Source of the DNA: JAOAJF01 sp046295675
GTDB taxonomy: Archaea; Micrarchaeota; Micrarchaeia; Anstonellales; Anstonellaceae
Length of the DNA: 8,785 nt
Assembly: GCA_046295675.1 (NCBI GenBank)
Contig: JBKBMW010000031.1
Coordinates: forward strand, 1 to 8,785
Direction of reading: 5' to 3'
Of the stretch, positions 6,390 to 8,785 are shown in pieces (within the stretch, counting starts at the first letter, position 1; every line of letters starts with the position of its first letter). The notes below the pieces were generated by a model. That model did not search any database and was not told the DNA's origin. It worked only from the letters and a program-made list of their open reading frames with translations. A program made the position numbers and the translations under genes.

Positions 6390-6398
6390 TTTTTTAAA
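6390..6398 (-). promoter_or_regulatory. Possible TATA box of the DUF357 gene
   Basis: TTTAAAAAA on the minus strand has its centre about 27 bases before the ATG at 6368, and only T-rich sequence without a ribosome binding site separates them. The spacing suggests a leaderless message. The AT-rich setting makes chance matches likely. Confidence 0.3.
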
Positions 6399-6456
6399 TT
6401 TAATGTTTAAATTAATATTGTTCTTTATCAATTTAGAGAAAAAAAATTAATAAAAC

Positions 6457-6461
6457 AGGTG
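6457..6461 (+). promoter_or_regulatory. Ribosome binding site of the eL41 gene
   Basis: AGGTG lies five bases before the TTG at 6467. It resembles the AGGTGA sites of hisS and trxA in this window, and it decides in favour of the TTG start over the in-frame ATG at 6506, which has no such site at the right distance. Confidence 0.6.
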
Positions 6462-6466
6462 TTTTA

Positions 6467-6580
6467 TTGGGCTCAAAACCAAGAAAATGGAAAAAAAAGG
6501 GAAAAATGCGTTGGAAATGGATTAAAAAAAGAAGAAAAAGAATGAAAAGAAAATTAAAAAGAAGAGTAGGGGAAATCTAA
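6467..6580 (+). CDS. rpl41e: Ribosomal protein eL41 (37 residues, TTG start)
   Basis: A tiny, extremely basic protein: 21 of 37 residues are Lys or Arg. It begins MGSKPRKWKKKGKMRWKW and continues IKKRRKRMKRKLKRRVGEI. The part from residue 14 follows the eL41 pattern, MR-x-K-W-x-KKR followed by alternating basic residues, as in the eukaryotic 25-residue protein. The upstream PRKWKKKG stretch matches what I recall of the longer archaeal eL41 of Thermococcales. The family forms a single helix at the bridge between the two ribosomal subunits. Start at TTG is chosen because AGGTG lies five bases upstream; starting at the ATG at 6506 would leave 24 residues. It is a single plus-strand gene between the divergent DUF357 gene and bud32, which it meets tail to tail one base apart. 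A gene this short is easily missed. Confidence 0.82.
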   Translation: MGSKPRKWKKKGKMRWKWIKKRRKRMKRKLKRRVGEI

Positions 6581-6581
6581 T

Positions 6582-7178
6582 TTAATTTCTTTCCTCATAT
6601 CTTGCTCTTTTTTGGATTTTTTTAGCTAATTGCACAATCTTTCCATCTCCAAATTTTTCATAATATATAGCAAAAAGATTTGCTTTATTTTTAGGAAGAG
6701 ATTTTAACATCGTGAGCAAATCCACAGCTTTATCTTCAGAATCATGAGAAATAAAGCTTAAACCAAAATCAATAACATAAAGCTTTTTGTTTTTAGTTAA
6801 AAATAGATTTGCAAAAGTGTAATCTCCATGAATTATATCTGCTTTATGGAGATTAGCTAAATATCTTGCACTTTGCTCCAGATAAATATTTGGCACTTTT
6901 GAAAAATTATTAAGGGTTGCTCCTTCAAGATATTGAAGTAATAAAAAATCACCCTCCACTCCAAGTACATAAGGACAAGGAACAGAAACTTCCTTTGCTT
7001 TATGCAAAATCTTTGCTTCTATTTTTGTTCTTGAAAATCTTAATTTATAATCTAGTGTCTTTTCCCTATATTTCTTTTCTATTCTCACTTTCTTTATTAT
7101 TTTTAAAAATGGAAATTCCATTAAATAAATTATCGCTTCTGCCCCTTCTGATATTTTTCTTTCCTTTGGTTTTTCCAT
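6582..7178 (-). CDS. bud32: Bud32 kinase/ATPase of the KEOPS complex
   Basis: Bud32 (PRPK family) is the small atypical kinase that acts as an ATPase in KEOPS, which makes the t6A base in ANN-decoding tRNAs with Kae1, Cgi121 and Pcc1. Numbering from the TTG at 7187: ISEGAEAIIY (12-21) is the family's nucleotide loop, IKKVRIEKKYREKTLDYKLR (31-50) holds the ATP lysine and family-specific helix, EAKILHKA (57-64), and VPCPYV (69-74). The catalytic loop is HGDYTFANLF (120-129, D122 and N127) and the metal site is DFG (140-142). The protein ends in RARYEERN. About 200 residues is a normal stand-alone length; it is not fused to Kae1. The ATG at 7178 is used here; a TTG three codons earlier is also possible and neither has a clear ribosome binding site. 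It follows the M50 gene after about 50 bases. Confidence 0.95.
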   Translation of the reverse strand: MEKPKERKISEGAEAIIYLMEFPFLKIIKKVRIEKKYREKTLDYKLRFSRTKIEAKILHKAKEVSVPCPYVLGVEGDFLLLQYLEGATLNNFSKVPNIYLEQSARYLANLHKADIIHGDYTFANLFLTKNKKLYVIDFGLSFISHDSEDKAVDLLTMLKSLPKNKANLFAIYYEKFGDGKIVQLAKKIQKRARYEERN

Positions 7179-7200
7179 CAAGCTCAATCATCTCTCATCT

Positions 7201-7222
7201 ACAAATATTAAAAAATATTTGT
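7201..7222. repeat. Perfect 9-base inverted repeat between the M50 and bud32 genes
   Basis: ACAAATATT (7201-7209) and AATATTTGT (7214-7222) are exact reverse complements separated by four A. It lies seven bases after the M50 stop codon. It could form a 9-pair AT-rich hairpin in RNA, or be a dimeric regulator site, or overlap a TATA-like element of bud32. The sequence alone does not decide. Confidence 0.45.
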
Positions 7223-7229
7223 TTTTCAT

Positions 7230-7853
7230 CTAAAGAACAAAACCAGATAAAGAGATTATAATTAATATTGCCCAAACGGCTTTATTCCAAGCAAAAACTT
7301 TTGCTCCATCTAAAGGAAAAATTGGCAAAAGATTGAAAAAAGCTAAAAATAGGTTTATTTTTACTCCGTAAATAAAAGCAACAAGTGCTATGCTCTCAAT
7401 ATTGTTTGTAAAAAGTAAAAACAACATTGTAAATATAAAAAAAACAATAGCCAGAAATATGTTTGTTATTGGCCCTGCTGCAGATATAATACCGTTTTCA
7501 TATTTAGAAATAGCTCTATTTGAAAAAATCATAACTGCCCCAGGAGCCAAAAACAATGGCAAAGAAAGATTAAAAACTGCAATTCCAATAGAAAGAACAA
7601 ACATCAACACTAAGCCTGTTATCCAAGGAACAAATTTGGCAGAATGGCCAAACCTTATTGCAACAAATTTATGGGCTAATTCATGGAAAAAAAATCCGCT
7701 TCCAATTGTGAGAATAAAAATAAGTAAAGTTTTAACAAATTCAGAAGGACTTAATCCAAAGCCAGAACTAACAAGAGTCAGGCTAAGAGCAATGACTATA
7801 ACTGAAGTTAAAATGCCCACTGCCTCATCTTTTTCAATTCTAAACATTCCCAT
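7230..7853 (-). CDS. M50-family (site-2-type) membrane metalloprotease
   Basis: An integral membrane zinc protease of 207 residues. The zinc-binding HELAH is at 57-61 (H57, E58, H61) inside a hydrophobic segment, and the third-ligand motif FNLLPIFPLDGAKVF (173-187) supplies D182. GPITN (127-131) is the family's helix-kinking motif. Hydrophobic stretches at about 11-33, 39-57, 80-106, 122-150, 155-180 and 192-207 indicate roughly five or six membrane segments. There is no PDZ or CBS domain, so this is a minimal member. Such proteases cut membrane-embedded substrates in the membrane plane; the substrate here is unknown, and some small archaeal members remain uncharacterised. The start at 7853 has AAGGA (7864-7860) six bases upstream. 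It follows cdc48 by 33 bases and precedes bud32, so it is likely co-transcribed with both. Confidence 0.9.
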   Translation of the reverse strand: MGMFRIEKDEAVGILTSVIVIALSLTLVSSGFGLSPSEFVKTLLIFILTIGSGFFFHELAHKFVAIRFGHSAKFVPWITGLVLMFVLSIGIAVFNLSLPLFLAPGAVMIFSNRAISKYENGIISAAGPITNIFLAIVFFIFTMLFLLFTNNIESIALVAFIYGVKINLFLAFFNLLPIFPLDGAKVFAWNKAVWAILIIISLSGFVL

Positions 7854-7886
7854 TTTTTATCCTTCTTCTTATCCTTTTTATTTTCT

Positions 7887-8785
7887 TTAACCGTACATCA
7901 AATTTACTTTGCTTTTGAATCTGTTTATCCTATCCAAATCTTCCTTGTTTAAAGATGGTTTGATATTCTTTATTGCCTCCAAAAAATTGTCCATATTAAC
8001 AACAGCTTTTAAATTTTTTAAATCAACCTTTAATTTCGTCTCATTTGTATCCCTTGCAAAAAGCTTTCTTATTGCAACCATACCTGCCTCTCTACAAAGA
8101 TTTTCGATATCTGCACCACTAAAACCTTCAGTCATTTTTGCCAATTGATCCAGATCAACTGATGAATCAATAGGCATTTTTTTAGTATGTACTGCAAAGA
8201 TTTTTTTGCGAGTCTCTAAATCAGGCATAGGTACCTCTATAATCTTATCAAATCTTCCAGCCCTAAGTAAGGCAGGGTCCAATATATCTGGCCGATTTGA
8301 AGCTGCAATCACTACTACATTTTTTAATTCTTTTAAGCCATCTAATTCTGTCAATAAGGTATCCACTATTCTTTCCTCTACCTTTGTACCCTCGGCTAAT
8401 CCGCCAGTTCTTGTACTTGCAATAGCATCAATTTCATCTATAAAAATTACGCACGGAGCAGAAACCCTTGCTTTTCTAAACAATTCTCTTACTGTTTTTT
8501 CTGATTCTCCTACCCATTTTGAGAGAACCTCAGGCCCTTTTATAGATATAAAATTGGCTTCTGATTCAGAAGCAACTGCTTTTGCAAAAAGAGTTTTACC
8601 TGTTCCAGGAAGTCCAACTAATAAAATTCCTTTTATTGGTCTAATACCAAATTTTTGAAACAAGCCGGCATATTTTATTGGAAGTTCTACTGCTTCGATT
8701 AGCTCTTTTTTAATATTTTCAAGTCCTCCAATATCCTCCCATTTTACAGAGGGTTTTTCAAAAAATATTTCTCTTAATGCAGAAG
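7887..8785 (-). CDS. cdc48: Cdc48/VAT-type AAA ATPase, C-terminal part (cut by window edge)
   Basis: The reading frame stays open to the right edge; 298 residues are visible and correspond to the second ATPase ring domain (D2) of archaeal Cdc48/VAT, a hexameric unfoldase. It begins SALREIFFEKPSVKWEDIGG, the usual linker into D2. Walker A is GLPGTGKT (57-64), where Pro is normal at the second position. The pore loop is KWVGESE (89-95), the D2 form. Walker B is VIFIDEID (112-119), the second homology region includes ASNRPDILDPALLRAGRFD (161-179) with the arginine fingers, and sensor 2 is GFSGADIENLCREA (220-233). The C-terminus is KPSLNKEDLDRINRF followed by VNLMYG, whose last three residues fit a hydrophobic-Tyr-any tail. 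The N-domain and first ATPase domain lie outside the window. Confidence 0.93.
   Translation of the reverse strand, partial: SALREIFFEKPSVKWEDIGGLENIKKELIEAVELPIKYAGLFQKFGIRPIKGILLVGLPGTGKTLFAKAVASESEANFISIKGPEVLSKWVGESEKTVRELFRKARVSAPCVIFIDEIDAIASTRTGGLAEGTKVEERIVDTLLTELDGLKELKNVVVIAASNRPDILDPALLRAGRFDKIIEVPMPDLETRKKIFAVHTKKMPIDSSVDLDQLAKMTEGFSGADIENLCREAGMVAIRKLFARDTNETKLKVDLKNLKAVVNMDNFLEAIKNIKPSLNKEDLDRINRFKSKVNLMYG

Noticed and set aside
6369..6431. N-terminal extension of the DUF357 protein from a TTG codon
   Set aside because: The added 21 residues include a Phe/Cys-rich run, no ribosome binding site precedes the TTG, and the region fits the promoter of the downstream ATG.
7188..7229. 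A 13-codon frame on the minus strand between the M50 and bud32 genes
   Set aside because: It starts right after the M50 stop but is very short, has no ribosome binding site of its own and no recognisable motif; chance is the better explanation.
7390..7890. Plus-strand open frame of 166 codons opposite the M50 gene
   Set aside because: It mirrors the M50 protease gene on the other strand, has no recognisable protein motif, and the M50 reading has HELAH, the PLDG motif and a ribosome binding site.
8206..8658. Plus-strand open frame of 150 codons opposite cdc48
   Set aside because: It is the antisense of conserved AAA ATPase sequence; serine- and alanine-rich composition follows from that, and it shows no start signal.
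1..8785. CRISPR arrays, tRNA or rRNA genes, insertion sequences, riboswitches
   Set aside because: No regularly spaced repeats, tRNA-like cloverleaf ends, transposase motifs or long structured leader were found on either strand; the rib operon has no FMN-riboswitch-sized leader.

Overview
This AT-rich window carries archaeal information-processing and chromosome genes and is gene-dense throughout; no stretch longer than about 100 bases lacks a gene. The archaeal assignment rests on an archaeal riboflavin synthase (RibC), a KEOPS-type Bud32 kinase, a DUF357 protein, the tiny ribosomal protein eL41, an archaeal Cdc48/VAT-type AAA ATPase, and TATA-like promoter elements. Low GC, short intergenic spaces and lysine-rich proteins would fit a DPANN-type or other small-genome archaeon, but the lineage cannot be fixed from the sequence alone.

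Layout, left to right. Positions 1-3756 on the minus strand form one compact transcription unit, read hisS - ribB - ribC - ribH - ribA - ribD. Junctions are TAATG (hisS/ribB), ATGA (ribB/ribC), short gaps of 20 and 30 bases, and an 11-base overlap (ribA/ribD). The ribD gene runs off the left edge. From hisS, a divergent promoter region leads to a plus-strand single gene for a PC4-like ssDNA-binding protein (3850-4056). A minus-strand cluster follows at 4082-6368: a DUF357 protein, kleisin ScpA, ScpB and thioredoxin. Next comes a plus-strand 37-codon gene for eL41 (6467-6580), which begins with TTG. The right end is a minus-strand series read cdc48 (N-terminal part outside the window) - M50 membrane metalloprotease - bud32.

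How the genes work together. The rib genes together supply both branches of riboflavin synthesis: RibA and RibD process GTP, RibB makes the four-carbon unit, RibH condenses them and RibC makes riboflavin. RibA and RibD are of the type common in bacteria, whereas RibC and RibH are archaeal in type, so the pathway is a mosaic. ScpA and ScpB are the non-SMC subunits of a condensin; no smc gene is in view. Cdc48, the M50 protease and Bud32 suggest a protein-quality-control and tRNA-modification neighbourhood, but that link is only positional.

I did not find a clearly undescribed system. The points most worth a second look are the mosaic riboflavin operon coupled to hisS, a possible C-terminal HbYX-like tail on Cdc48, the KE-rich extension of ScpB, probable leaderless starts for scpA and the DUF357 gene, and the very short eL41 gene.
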